Assembly: GCA_034180005.1 (NCBI GenBank)
Contig: JAXFPC010000018.1
Coordinates: forward strand, 1-46,830
Source: JAXFPC01 sp034180005
Lineage (GTDB): Bacteria > Bacillota > Negativicutes > Acidaminococcales > Acidaminococcaceae
DNA length: 46,830 nucleotides
Direction: 5' to 3'
The notes under the pieces are model-generated. The model had not been told where the DNA came from. It saw nothing but the letters and a program-made list of their open reading frames with translations, and did no database searches. Below, piece after piece: positions 8,265 through 15,941 of this stretch (position 1 is its first letter; each line of letters starts with the position of its first letter). A program made the position numbers and the translations under genes.

Positions 8265-9620
8265 CTAGAGCGACTGAACCAGTTTTTTAAAACAACGTCC
8301 CCTCTCAGGGTAATTTTTAAACATATCGTACGAGGAACATGCCGGAGACAACAAAACGACCTGCGGTTCAACAGCCATAGCATGAGCTTTATTAACCGCA
8401 TCTGCAAAAGATGCTGCCAACAGTATATTCTCAACTCCTGCAGCCTTGGCGGCTTTGCAAAAACGCTCCTTTGCTTCTCCAAGTAAAATAAGAAGATCAA
8501 CCTTCTCCTTTACCACAGCCATCAACGTCTCCAGTTCAGTAAGCTTGTCATGACCTCCTGCCAAAAGAACCACGTGCCCTTCTCGAAAAGCTTCCAAAGC
8601 TTTAACAGTCGAATCCGTATTAGTCGCCTTAGAATCATTATAATAGGGAACGCCGTTAACCGTTCTCACGTATTCCAAACGATGCTCTACAGGCTTAAAA
8701 TTTCTCAAAATCTCAGCCATTTCAATACATGACACTCCGGCAAAATATCCGCACCCGATAGCTGCTAAAACATTTTCTTCATTGTGTGCGCCGAATAAGC
8801 ACAACTCATCCGTGCGACAGACAACTTCTCTCTTACCGTTCCATTTTATCACAAAGTACCCGTTATGCACAAAAACACCCTGCGATAATTCTTCTTTTCT
8901 GCTGAAAAAACAAATTTGCCCTTTACTCTCTGTAGCCCATGTGCGTACAAGCGGATCATCATAATTTAAAATAGAAATCTGATTCTCTCCTTGCTGCAGG
9001 AAAATTCTTTTCTTGGCAGCTGCATAAGCTTCCATTGTATGATGACGTTCCAGATGATCCGGAGTAAGATTTAAGACAACAGCGATATCCGGACAAAAGC
9101 TAACCGTCTTTTCAAGCTGAAAGCTGGATAGTTCGGCAGCAATCCAACCGTCATCAGGCAGCGCTTCAACCTCTTTGGAAAGCGCCAACCCGATATTACC
9201 TCCGACAGCCGTACGAACAGGCAATACAGCAAGCATAGCACCAACGATGGAAGTGGTGGTTGTCTTGCCGTTAGTACCTGTTATAGCAACTATATGTCCT
9301 TTATACAAACGATAAGCCAATTCAATTTCACTGATGACTTCAAGCCCTGCCGCTTCAGCTCGCTGCACCGGCAAACTGTCGGGTGCTATTCCCGGAGAAA
9401 GCACCATGAGCTCCGCCTTATTTAACAGACTTGTAAATTGTTTACTTCCGCATACCAATTCGCCGCCAAAAGTTTTGATAAGCTTTAACAAGTCCTCACC
9501 AATACTGCACGGTTCATCGTTATATAAAAATACCCGCCTGCCGCTTTTGGCTAATACCTCAGCCGCGCCGCGGCCGCTGACTCCGGCTCCGTAAACTATT
9601 ACGGCATTCACTCTATCCAT
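8265..9620 (-). CDS. murD: UDP-MurNAc-L-Ala--D-glutamate ligase
   Basis: MurD adds D-glutamate to UDP-MurNAc-L-alanine. The 451-aa protein has the N-terminal Rossmann motif VYGAGVSGRGAAEVL, the ATP loop ITGTNGKTTTTS, the NLTPDHLERH motif and the C-terminal YNDSKATNTDST region diagnostic of MurD. The frame is open to 9641, but the ATG at 9620 (MDRVNAVIVYG) follows GGGGGAG by six bases and gives the usual N terminus. It follows mraY after 33 bp and precedes murG. Confidence 0.97.
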   Translation of the reverse strand: MDRVNAVIVYGAGVSGRGAAEVLAKSGRRVFLYNDEPCSIGEDLLKLIKTFGGELVCGSKQFTSLLNKAELMVLSPGIAPDSLPVQRAEAAGLEVISEIELAYRLYKGHIVAITGTNGKTTTTSIVGAMLAVLPVRTAVGGNIGLALSKEVEALPDDGWIAAELSSFQLEKTVSFCPDIAVVLNLTPDHLERHHTMEAYAAAKKRIFLQQGENQISILNYDDPLVRTWATESKGQICFFSRKEELSQGVFVHNGYFVIKWNGKREVVCRTDELCLFGAHNEENVLAAIGCGYFAGVSCIEMAEILRNFKPVEHRLEYVRTVNGVPYYNDSKATNTDSTVKALEAFREGHVVLLAGGHDKLTELETLMAVVKEKVDLLILLGEAKERFCKAAKAAGVENILLAASFADAVNKAHAMAVEPQVVLLSPACSSYDMFKNYPERGRCFKKLVQSL

Positions 9621-9653
9621 TGAATTCTCCCCCGCTCGCACGACAACGTCGAA

Positions 9654-10604
9654 TCATCTAGTGAACAAAAAATATGTAAACGCTGAAAGCGCTACACTTA
9701 TCAGTGTGAAAACGGCAACAACTTTCGTTTCTTTCCAACCGCCCAGTTCAAAATGATGATGCAGCGGACTCATGCGAAAAATTCTCTTGCCGTTGCGCAA
9801 GCGGAAACTTGCCACCTGCAAAATTACCGACGCCGCTTCGGCCACATAAACTCCGCCCAAGATGATCAAAAAAAGCTCGGTCTTTGTAAGAAGAGCCATG
9901 GCAGCAAGTGCTCCGCCAAGCGCGAGAGAACCGGTATCTCCCATAAATATTTTCGCCGGGTAATGATTGAAAAGAAGAAAGCCCACGCATGCTCCAAATA
10001 CTGCGCACGCAAAACTGCTCACTCCCGGCACGTCTGCTCCTAACAAAGCGAAAATAAACAGCACCGGCAGCGAAACGAACGAAACAAGTCCGTCCAAACC
10101 GTCAGTAAGGTTCACAGCGTTAGTCGTTCCTACCAAAAGAATAAGTACAAGAAAATAATATGCCCAGCCAAGATCAAAATACACATTCATTCCCGGAACC
10201 AACAATCTGGTATCGCCAATATATTTTTCCGCATAGGCGACATATGTAGCAGCCAAAACAAACTGCAGCAAAAATTTTTGTTTTGCTGTAAGCCCCAAAT
10301 TACGCTTCTTTACAACCTTAATATAATCATCTATGAATCCAATCAAAGCATGTCCCCAGAACAACAGCAACGCAATAAAAACCTGGTGTGACAAAGGTCC
10401 CCATATCAGCATTGCTACCGTTACAGCGGCAATAATCATAATTCCTCCCATTGTAGGAGTTCCGCTCTTGGCGACATGATTTTGCGGGCCGCACTCTCGG
10501 ATACTCTGTCCGAATTTCAATCTGTGCATAAAAGGTATCAATACAGGCCCCATAGCTGCACAAACGGCGAAGGAAGTCAACAAAGTCCACATTTCCGGCA
10601 TCAT
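9654..10604 (-). CDS. mraY: Phospho-MurNAc-pentapeptide transferase MraY
   Basis: MraY couples UDP-MurNAc-pentapeptide to undecaprenyl phosphate, making lipid I in the membrane. The protein (about 316 aa, some ten membrane helices) shows the cytoplasmic motif GTPTMGGIMI, the catalytic region FIDDYIKVVKKRNLGL, the NLTDGLDGL motif and the metal-site segment FMGDTGSLALGG, and ends in SPLHHHFELGGWKE. A TTG at 10616 abuts the GGAGG site and cannot use it well; ATG at 10604 is the best start, although the spacing of about 12 bases leaves some doubt. It lies between murF and murD. Confidence 0.96.
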   Translation of the reverse strand: MMPEMWTLLTSFAVCAAMGPVLIPFMHRLKFGQSIRECGPQNHVAKSGTPTMGGIMIIAAVTVAMLIWGPLSHQVFIALLLFWGHALIGFIDDYIKVVKKRNLGLTAKQKFLLQFVLAATYVAYAEKYIGDTRLLVPGMNVYFDLGWAYYFLVLILLVGTTNAVNLTDGLDGLVSFVSLPVLFIFALLGADVPGVSSFACAVFGACVGFLLFNHYPAKIFMGDTGSLALGGALAAMALLTKTELFLIILGGVYVAEAASVILQVASFRLRNGKRIFRMSPLHHHFELGGWKETKVVAVFTLISVALSAFTYFLFTR

Positions 10605-10623
10605 TTCCTGACCCAACCTCCAC

Positions 10624-11991
10624 TCATTTAAAAATCTCCAGTAACTTACCTACCTGCATGGCGTGGGAACCCTTTAAAAGGATAACGTCCCCTGCTGAAA
10701 CCAATGCTCTCAATTTATCGGAAGCCTCCTGCCTGTCAGAGCAATGACATACACTCACACCTCTTGCAGCTGCAGTTTCACTTATCAAAGCCGCCTCCGA
10801 TCCGTAAGTAAGCACATAATCCACACCATATTCCGCTGCCAATGCGCCGACACGCCTATGCGCTGCAGCAGAATATTCTCCCAATTCCTGCATGTCGGAA
10901 AGCACAGCTATTGTTCTACCTTTGCTTATCTTTTTCGCCTCGGCCAATGTTTTCAAGGCAGCTTCCATGGAAGCCGGACTGGCATTATAAGAATCGTTGA
11001 TAAAAGTAAGGTCACCGATGTAGATTATCTCCTGCCTGCTCCCTGTAAGTCTGGCCGTCGCCAAAGCCGCCGCGCTCTCCTCGAGTGTAACGCCGTAGCA
11101 AGCCGCTCCGGCAATAGCTGCTAAAGCATTATACACATTATGTTCCCCTATCAGCTGTAGACATACTTTGACGCTTTTCCCGCTGCTCTTTTCTGTGCAC
11201 ACAAAACTTATGTCAAACCCGCTGCTGACAATATTGCTGCCTCTATAATCACAATCTTCCCCCAAGCCGAAGAAAACCCTTTGCGCTACCGTTTTTGCGG
11301 CAGCGGCACGCGTGCGGGCATCATCTCCGTTTAACACGGCAAATCCGTTTTTCGGAAGAGCTTCTGTCAGTTCGCTCTTGGCTTTGGCAATATTGTCTAT
11401 ACTCCCCAAAATCTCAATGTGGGCTTCACCGACATTGGTTATTATACCGCTGTCCGGTTCTGCAATTTGACACAGCTCCGCGATCTGTCCCAAGCCGCGC
11501 ATCCCCATCTCAACGACGGCGATATCCGTATCCTCTTGAATTTTCAGCAGTGTCTTGGGCAAACCTATCTCATTATTGAAATTCCCTTCAGTCTTCTGTA
11601 CATTGTATTTTGCCCCCAAACAAGCAGCCAGTAAATCTTTAGTGGATGTTTTTCCGTTGGAACCCGTAACGGCAAAAATCTTCAGCCTGTCGAAATACTT
11701 GCGATGAGCTTTGGCAATCATCTGAAAAGCTTTCAAAGTATCATCGACCTGCAAAACTGTTTTTCCCACAGGGAAATCACTCACATTTTTCGAGATAAGT
11801 ATTCCGGCCGCTCCCTTTGCAAAGGCTGTAAGACAATAGTCATGTCCGTCAAATTTCTCACCGCACAAAGCAATAAAGAGTTCTCCCTCTTTTGCAGAAC
11901 GTGAATCCGTTGTAATACCCGAGAATGTTTCCGTTCCCAAGCTTAGCGGAACAGCACCTGTCACGGACACAATTTCCTGTACGCTAATCAT
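10624..11991 (-). CDS. murF: UDP-MurNAc-tripeptide--D-Ala-D-Ala ligase
   Basis: MurF adds the D-Ala-D-Ala dipeptide made by Ddl, completing the UDP-MurNAc-pentapeptide. The 455-aa protein has the N-terminal substrate-binding segment FSGITTDSRSAKEGELFIAL, the ATP loop VTGSNGKTSTKDLLA, the NVGEAHIEILGS motif and the FINDSYNASPASM motif typical of MurF. Its ATG overlaps the murE stop (ATGA), so it is translationally coupled to murE. Length is typical and no defect is visible. Confidence 0.97.
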   Translation of the reverse strand: MISVQEIVSVTGAVPLSLGTETFSGITTDSRSAKEGELFIALCGEKFDGHDYCLTAFAKGAAGILISKNVSDFPVGKTVLQVDDTLKAFQMIAKAHRKYFDRLKIFAVTGSNGKTSTKDLLAACLGAKYNVQKTEGNFNNEIGLPKTLLKIQEDTDIAVVEMGMRGLGQIAELCQIAEPDSGIITNVGEAHIEILGSIDNIAKAKSELTEALPKNGFAVLNGDDARTRAAAAKTVAQRVFFGLGEDCDYRGSNIVSSGFDISFVCTEKSSGKSVKVCLQLIGEHNVYNALAAIAGAACYGVTLEESAAALATARLTGSRQEIIYIGDLTFINDSYNASPASMEAALKTLAEAKKISKGRTIAVLSDMQELGEYSAAAHRRVGALAAEYGVDYVLTYGSEAALISETAAARGVSVCHCSDRQEASDKLRALVSAGDVILLKGSHAMQVGKLLEIFK

Positions 11992-13472
11992 TTTCGCTCA
12001 CTCCAATACTCCATAACAACTTCTTTGTCATCAAAGTGAATAGTTCTATCCTTCAATATTTGGTAATCCTCATGTCCCTTGCCTGCTATAAGCACAACAT
12101 CCTCCGACGAAGCCTGTTCCAAAGCCCAGAATATAGCTTCACGCCTGTCAGAACGACGGAAAACTTGCTTGCCCTTCGGCACATTATTCAATGCAACACA
12201 TATTTCATCTATTATTGCTTCAGGATTTTCTGTCCTCGGATTGTCCGATGTCACCACTACACAATCGGCTAACTGCAAAGCAATGTTGCCCATAATGGGA
12301 CGCTTTTTATTGTCTCTGTCGCCACCGCAACCGAACACTACCCACAGTCGTCCTTTTGTAATAGCTCTCGCCGTACGCAGAACATTGTCAAGTCCGTCCG
12401 GAGTGTGTGCGTAATCAACAATTACCGTATAAGGTTGTCCTGCTTCAACCAATTGAAAGCGTCCGGGAACTCCTTTAAAATTGTTAAGAGTTTCTTCTAT
12501 GGTGCTGAGAGCAATTTTTTCAGACAACATAGCCGATACGGCACTCATAACGTTGTAAACATTGAATTCACCTGTTATTTGCAACTGCAGCCTTACTTCA
12601 CCTGATGGAGTATGCAAATGAAGCTTCATATGCTTCGCTTCTATCTGAAAATCTATCGGATAAACATCATTGTTCCGACTCTTACCGTAAGTGATGACAT
12701 TGACGCGTGTTCTCTCCTTGATAATCAAGGAGCTGGGATCATCCATATTTAAAATCGCGTTTTTATTATGCTTCTCTCCTACGGCAAGAGATTCAAAGAG
12801 AATACTTTTAGCGTCTCTGTAATTGTCCAGAGTTTTATGAAAATCAAGATGATCCTGAGTAATATTTGTCAGAATACCGCAGTCGAATTCGCATCCCGCA
12901 ACTCTGCCCAAAGCGAGCGCATGGCTGGAAACTTCCATAACCACATAGTCACAACCGGCATTATACATACTGTGCAGATTTTTTTGCAGATCTACCACAT
13001 CCGGAGTTGTATTATGAGACACGAACACCTCATCTTCTATCATTATATTTATAGTGCCTATGAGTCCGACTTTGTAGCCGGCACGACGCAAGACCGCGCG
13101 CATTATATTCGTGGTCGTCGTTTTGCCGTTTGTTCCCGTTACACCTATCATACGCATTTTTCTGCCCGGATAATCATAAAACCAAGGTGTAATTATTTCC
13201 ATAGCTTTTCGGCTGTCTTCGACAACAATAAGCGTCATTCCTTCAGGCGATACCTCCGGCAGTTCTTCGACTATGGCGACTACTGCTCCGCTCGTTGCAG
13301 CCGCCTGCAAATATCTATGTCCGTCAACAGTGGCACCTTTAAGACAGATAAACAAGCTCTGTTCGATTACAGTTCGCGAATCAGCGGTTATATCTTTAAC
13401 AATCAAATCATCCGTACCGTAAACTTTCGCTCCCGGCAGAAGAACCAGCAAATCTGTTAAATGCTTTTCCAT
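11988..13472 (-). CDS. murE: UDP-MurNAc-dipeptide--meso-DAP ligase
   Basis: MurE adds the third peptidoglycan residue. The 494-aa protein has the N-terminal domain with ITADSRTV, the ATP loop GVTGTNGKTTTTN, the HNTTPDVVDLQ and NITQDHLDFH motifs, and the specificity motif DNPRTENPEAI. DNPR is the signature for meso-diaminopimelate, not lysine, so the wall is predicted to be of the meso-DAP type. AAGGAGG lies about a dozen bases before ATG. Upstream is a hairpin and candidate promoter, not the ftsI/spoVD gene found here in most relatives. murF overlaps its 3' end. Confidence 0.98.
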   Translation of the reverse strand: MEKHLTDLLVLLPGAKVYGTDDLIVKDITADSRTVIEQSLFICLKGATVDGHRYLQAAATSGAVVAIVEELPEVSPEGMTLIVVEDSRKAMEIITPWFYDYPGRKMRMIGVTGTNGKTTTTNIMRAVLRRAGYKVGLIGTINIMIEDEVFVSHNTTPDVVDLQKNLHSMYNAGCDYVVMEVSSHALALGRVAGCEFDCGILTNITQDHLDFHKTLDNYRDAKSILFESLAVGEKHNKNAILNMDDPSSLIIKERTRVNVITYGKSRNNDVYPIDFQIEAKHMKLHLHTPSGEVRLQLQITGEFNVYNVMSAVSAMLSEKIALSTIEETLNNFKGVPGRFQLVEAGQPYTVIVDYAHTPDGLDNVLRTARAITKGRLWVVFGCGGDRDNKKRPIMGNIALQLADCVVVTSDNPRTENPEAIIDEICVALNNVPKGKQVFRRSDRREAIFWALEQASSEDVVLIAGKGHEDYQILKDRTIHFDDKEVVMEYWSERK

Positions 13473-13500
13473 AAACTGTCATTTCCTCCTTAAAATTAAA

Positions 13501-13520
13501 GGCAGCCCCTCAAGGCTGCC
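13501..13520 (-). terminator. Hairpin with T-run between ftsL and murE
   Basis: A perfect 7-bp G+C-rich stem (GGCAGCC...GGCTGCC, 6-nt loop) is followed on the minus strand by TTTAATTTTAA, about 50 bases after the ftsL stop. It looks like a moderately weak intrinsic terminator for mraZ-rsmH-ftsL. Because it lies downstream of a -10-like TATAAT, it could also act as an attenuator in the murE leader. Confidence 0.65.
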
Positions 13521-13531
13521 TTTAAGGATGT

Positions 13532-13560
13532 ATTATAGTATATCAAAAATCCCGATAAAA
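13532..13560 (-). promoter_or_regulatory. Candidate promoter for murE-ftsZ segment
   Basis: On the minus strand TATAAT lies at 13537-13532, within GATATACTATAAT. The region 17-18 bases upstream is only T-rich (TTTTAT), so the -35 is weak. If used, transcription would start near 13525 and the hairpin at 13501-13520 would be the first element of the transcript. Confidence 0.4.
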
Positions 13561-13568
13561 TACTACGC

Positions 13569-13979
13569 TTATTTATCCGCCAAGGCATACCCTACATTAC
13601 CCTCAGTTCCCGGTAAGGCCTTAACGTAAATATTACTTCGAGCAACCTGCATCCCCATGTTCTGAGATGCCAAGCCGATGATTCTGTCCGGCCCTTTCAG
13701 CTGCCCCACTTCTATCTTCAATTCGTTATTTTTTCTGATCAATTGCGCTTCCTGCTGCCGCATACTGACAAGCTCACTTCCGTGCCGCACCAAGGCCTCG
13801 CTACGAAACACAGCCAATGTGTAAAAAGCCATGACGATACCAAGCACAAGCAGCAACCTGTTGCGTAATGCTCTGTACTTGTCCGACTCAACAACATTCG
13901 AGACTTCAGACCGCTCTTGCTTGGAATATGTATATTCGGGTTCCTGCCACGAATAATTTTCGTATTTTCTAGCTAACAT
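13569..13979 (-). CDS. ftsL: Cell division protein FtsL
   Basis: FtsL is a bitopic protein that pairs with FtsB/DivIC through a periplasm-side coiled coil and activates septal wall synthesis. The 136-aa protein has a cytoplasmic tail of about 40 residues, a single membrane helix (LLLVLGIVMAFYTLAVF), and a leucine/glutamine-rich coiled coil (LVSMRQQEAQLIRKNNELKIEV). It ends in the short conserved segment GLASQNMGM. Position right after rsmH is diagnostic. Unusually, ftsI (the partner transpeptidase) does not follow; instead there is a hairpin and murE. Confidence 0.9.
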   Translation of the reverse strand: MLARKYENYSWQEPEYTYSKQERSEVSNVVESDKYRALRNRLLLVLGIVMAFYTLAVFRSEALVRHGSELVSMRQQEAQLIRKNNELKIEVGQLKGPDRIIGLASQNMGMQVARSNIYVKALPGTEGNVGYALADK

Positions 13980-13991
13980 CTCTACACATCC

Positions 13992-14924
13992 TTATATTTT
14001 TACGGCATACCGCAATCTCGCACTGCGCGCTCGCGGATTCTCCTCTATTTCCTCAATGGAAGGAACCATACTGCCGACATTTTTCAGCAAAGGTTTTTTC
14101 CCACACACACACACAGGAAATCGTGCCGGACATTCACACCCCTTGAGTAGCTTGGCAAAAACCTGCTTGACAATTCTATCCTCCAGAGAATGAAAAGTAA
14201 TCACGCCTATCCTTCCGCCGCTTTTCAATCTGTCTACAGCTGCAGTCATAGTATCCGCCAATATACCCAACTCATTGTTGACTTCTATTCTTATGGCCTG
14301 AAAAGTCCTTTTGGCAGGATGGGGGCCGTCAAGTCTGACTCCCTTAGGCACGGCTTTCTTGATTACTTCCACAAGTTCCGATGTTGAAACAATCTTTTTC
14401 TTCGCTCGGGCCTCTACTATAAATTGAGCAATGCGTTTACTCCAGCGTTCTTCGCCATAACTGCTGATAATCTTATTCAGAGCATCTTCCGAATATGTGT
14501 TGACGACATCCTCGGCCGACAACGCCGAATCCTTATCCATCCTCATATCCAGCGGACCGTTCTGCATATACGAAAACCCTCTGTCAGCGTTATCAAGTTG
14601 ATAGCTGGAAACTCCCAGGTCAAAAAATATGCCGTCTATGCTCGCCACGCCCAACTCATCCAAAATTGCTGAAAAATCTTTAAAATTTCCTTGTGCTATT
14701 ACAGTCCGACATTTAAATTTCCCCAAAAGTCTGGTCGAAGAAGCAGCTATAGCGTCTTTGTCCTGATCTATCCCTATAAGTGTCCCATCAGCTCCCAGAC
14801 ATTCTGCGAACCCACAGCTGTGACCTGCGCCACCCATTGTGCAATCTACATAAAGTCCATTTTTATCTGTAATTAAAAACTTAACACTTTCCGGAAGCAA
14901 AATGCTCTTGTGCTGAAAATCCAT
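13992..14924 (-). CDS. rsmH: 16S rRNA m4C1402 methyltransferase RsmH
   Basis: RsmH (formerly MraW) uses S-adenosylmethionine to N4-methylate C1402 in the decoding centre of 16S rRNA. The 310-aa protein starts with HKSILLPESVKFL, has the SAM-binding motif VDCTMGGAGHS, the FDLGVSSYQLD motif and the C-terminal HSLEDRIVK and NPRARSARLR segments, all characteristic. It lies 10 bp after mraZ and 12 bp before ftsL, the standard start of the division cluster. Confidence 0.98.
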   Translation of the reverse strand: MDFQHKSILLPESVKFLITDKNGLYVDCTMGGAGHSCGFAECLGADGTLIGIDQDKDAIAASSTRLLGKFKCRTVIAQGNFKDFSAILDELGVASIDGIFFDLGVSSYQLDNADRGFSYMQNGPLDMRMDKDSALSAEDVVNTYSEDALNKIISSYGEERWSKRIAQFIVEARAKKKIVSTSELVEVIKKAVPKGVRLDGPHPAKRTFQAIRIEVNNELGILADTMTAAVDRLKSGGRIGVITFHSLEDRIVKQVFAKLLKGCECPARFPVCVCGKKPLLKNVGSMVPSIEEIEENPRARSARLRYAVKI

Positions 14925-14934
14925 AATTCAAACC

Positions 14935-15366
14935 TTAAAATCCTAAATCAGCTAACTGTTCGGAAAGATTATTGATCTCTTCGGCGCTGTTCGCAGTCAA
15001 CTCTCGCCATCTTTCGGAATCCCATATCTCAACGCGATTACCTACGCCGACAATGACAGCCTCTTTTTCAAGAGCAGCGTGCTTTCGCAAATTTGCCGGC
15101 AAAAGAACTCTCCCCTGTTTATCGCACTCACCCTCAGAAGCGCTTCCGAAAAAAAAGCGGGCATAATCACGTGTTTTTTTCTGTCCCATGGGCAATGCTT
15201 CTAATTTTGCTTCAAGAATTTTCCATTGTTCGAAATCGTAAACAAAAAGACAACCATCGAGTCCCTTGGTAATGATAAACTTGTTACCCAAAGAATCTCT
15301 AAGCTTAGCAGGCATGGCAAGACGACCTTTTATGTCCAAGGTATGTTCATATTCACCTAAAAGCAC
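14935..15366 (-). CDS. mraZ: Transcriptional regulator MraZ
   Basis: MraZ is a 143-aa DNA-binding protein with two SpoVT/AbrB-like halves that assembles into rings and regulates its own operon. Both halves are visible: GEYEHTLDIKGRLAMPAKLRD near the start and SEGECDKQGRVLLPANLRKHA in the second half. The frame remains open to 15399, but the family begins at the (M)xxGEYEHT motif. A GTG at 15366 with AAGGGGG seven bases upstream gives exactly that start (MLLGEYEHT), so the longer form is rejected. First gene of the division cluster; tandem repeats at its promoter are likely its own binding sites. Confidence 0.95.
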   Translation of the reverse strand: MLLGEYEHTLDIKGRLAMPAKLRDSLGNKFIITKGLDGCLFVYDFEQWKILEAKLEALPMGQKKTRDYARFFFGSASEGECDKQGRVLLPANLRKHAALEKEAVIVGVGNRVEIWDSERWRELTANSAEEINNLSEQLADLGF

Positions 15367-15407
15367 AATGTCGCCCCCTTTTTCACCACAATCTACCACT
15401 TTTCTCC

Positions 15408-15436
15408 ATTATACAGCTAGAAATATCTAAATTCAA
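15408..15436 (-). promoter_or_regulatory. mraZ operon promoter
   Basis: On the minus strand -35 TTGAAT (15436-15431), a 17-bp spacer and -10 TATAAT (15413-15408) form a good sigma-70 promoter ending about 40 bp before the mraZ GTG start. Confidence 0.75.
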
Positions 15437-15465
15437 GTGTTTTTAAGTGTTTTTCAAGATTATTT
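15435..15465. promoter_or_regulatory. Tandem 10-bp repeats, likely MraZ boxes
   Basis: On the plus strand the unit AAGTGTTTTT occurs twice in perfect tandem (15435-15444 and 15445-15454), followed by a third, degenerate copy (AAGATTATTT from 15456). The repeats overlap the -35 of the mraZ promoter. MraZ proteins bind direct repeats spaced by one helical turn at their own promoters, and the AAAGTG-type unit known from mollicutes is similar. Assignment is inference from spacing, position and motif. Confidence 0.6.
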
Positions 15466-15518
15466 AAAAAATTTTTTTAGCATTTCACTAGTTAATTGTG
15501 AAAACATTTCCAAATATT

Positions 15519-15546
15519 TTGAAATAACCTGATTTAGTGATATAAT
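15519..15546 (+). promoter_or_regulatory. Promoter of DUF1858 gene
   Basis: The plus strand has -35 TTGAAA (15519-15524), a 16-bp spacer and an extended -10, TGA-TATAAT (15538-15546). Transcription would start near 15553, leaving a leader of about 65 bases with a small CAGG-TTT-CCTG hairpin. I could not match that leader to any riboswitch class. Confidence 0.7.
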
Positions 15547-15620
15547 ACCCTTGTATGGTAAAGCTCAGGTTTCCTGGGGCACCGGCTAAATATATGTAAT
15601 TTTTTAAGGAGTTGACAATC

Positions 15621-15821
15621 ATGATCACGAAGGAATCCGGCATCATTGAAGCTGTTCAGAATCATCCGGAAATTTTGGAGGTTTTTGCAGAATACGGATT
15701 GGGTTGCGTAGGTTGTATGGCTGCGCATTTTGAAACCATCGAACAAGGCGCCAGCGCTCACGGAATTGACGTTGATGCTCTGATCGCCGATATTAACAAA
15801 GTTATTTCCGAAAGCAAATAA
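15621..15821 (+). CDS. DUF1858 redox-disulfide domain protein
   Basis: This 66-aa protein is almost entirely a DUF1858 domain, the small redox-disulfide domain often fused to or encoded near hybrid cluster proteins. It shows the usual opening (ITKESGIIEAVQNHPEILEVFAEYGL) and the Cys-x-x-Cys motif GCVGCMAAHFETIEQGA. ATG at 15621 is preceded by AAGGAG with nine bases spacing; a TTG three codons earlier is less likely. It has its own promoter and a strong terminator, so it is monocistronic, and is divergent from mraZ. Its partner is unknown; a thiol-redox or metal-binding role is inferred from the family. Confidence 0.88.
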   Translation: MITKESGIIEAVQNHPEILEVFAEYGLGCVGCMAAHFETIEQGASAHGIDVDALIADINKVISESK

Positions 15822-15858
15822 TAAAAAGGGTCAAACATTATGTTTGACCCTTTTTATT
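15820..15858 (+). terminator. Terminator of DUF1858 gene
   Basis: A long perfect stem, AAAAAGGGTCAAACA-TTA-TGTTTGACCCTTTTT, begins right at the stop codon. Flanking A and T runs mean it could work on both strands. Confidence 0.92.
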
Positions 15859-15893
15859 ATTTGGCTAAAAGTAAAAACAGTATCACATATGAG

Positions 15894-15930
15894 AAAGTCG
15901 GTCGATGCAAAATATCGATCGACTTTTTTC
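15894..15930 (-). terminator. Hairpin downstream of deoC
   Basis: A 13-bp stem with one G-T pair (AAAGTCGGTCGAT paired to ATCGATCGACTTT, 7-nt loop) lies 12 bp after the deoC stop. The T-run is better on the plus strand (TTTTTT) than on the minus, so it may serve the convergent DUF1858 gene as a back-up and deoC as well. Confidence 0.65.
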
Positions 15931-15941
15931 CATTTACTATT

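Noticed and set aside
13473..13568. Remnant of ftsI/pbpB between ftsL and murE
   Set aside because: The 96-bp gap holds only a hairpin and promoter-like bases, with no residual coding similarity.
15547..15605. Riboswitch in the DUF1858 leader
   Set aside because: A small CAGG/CCTG hairpin is visible, but the conserved cores of the common riboswitch classes I know were not found.
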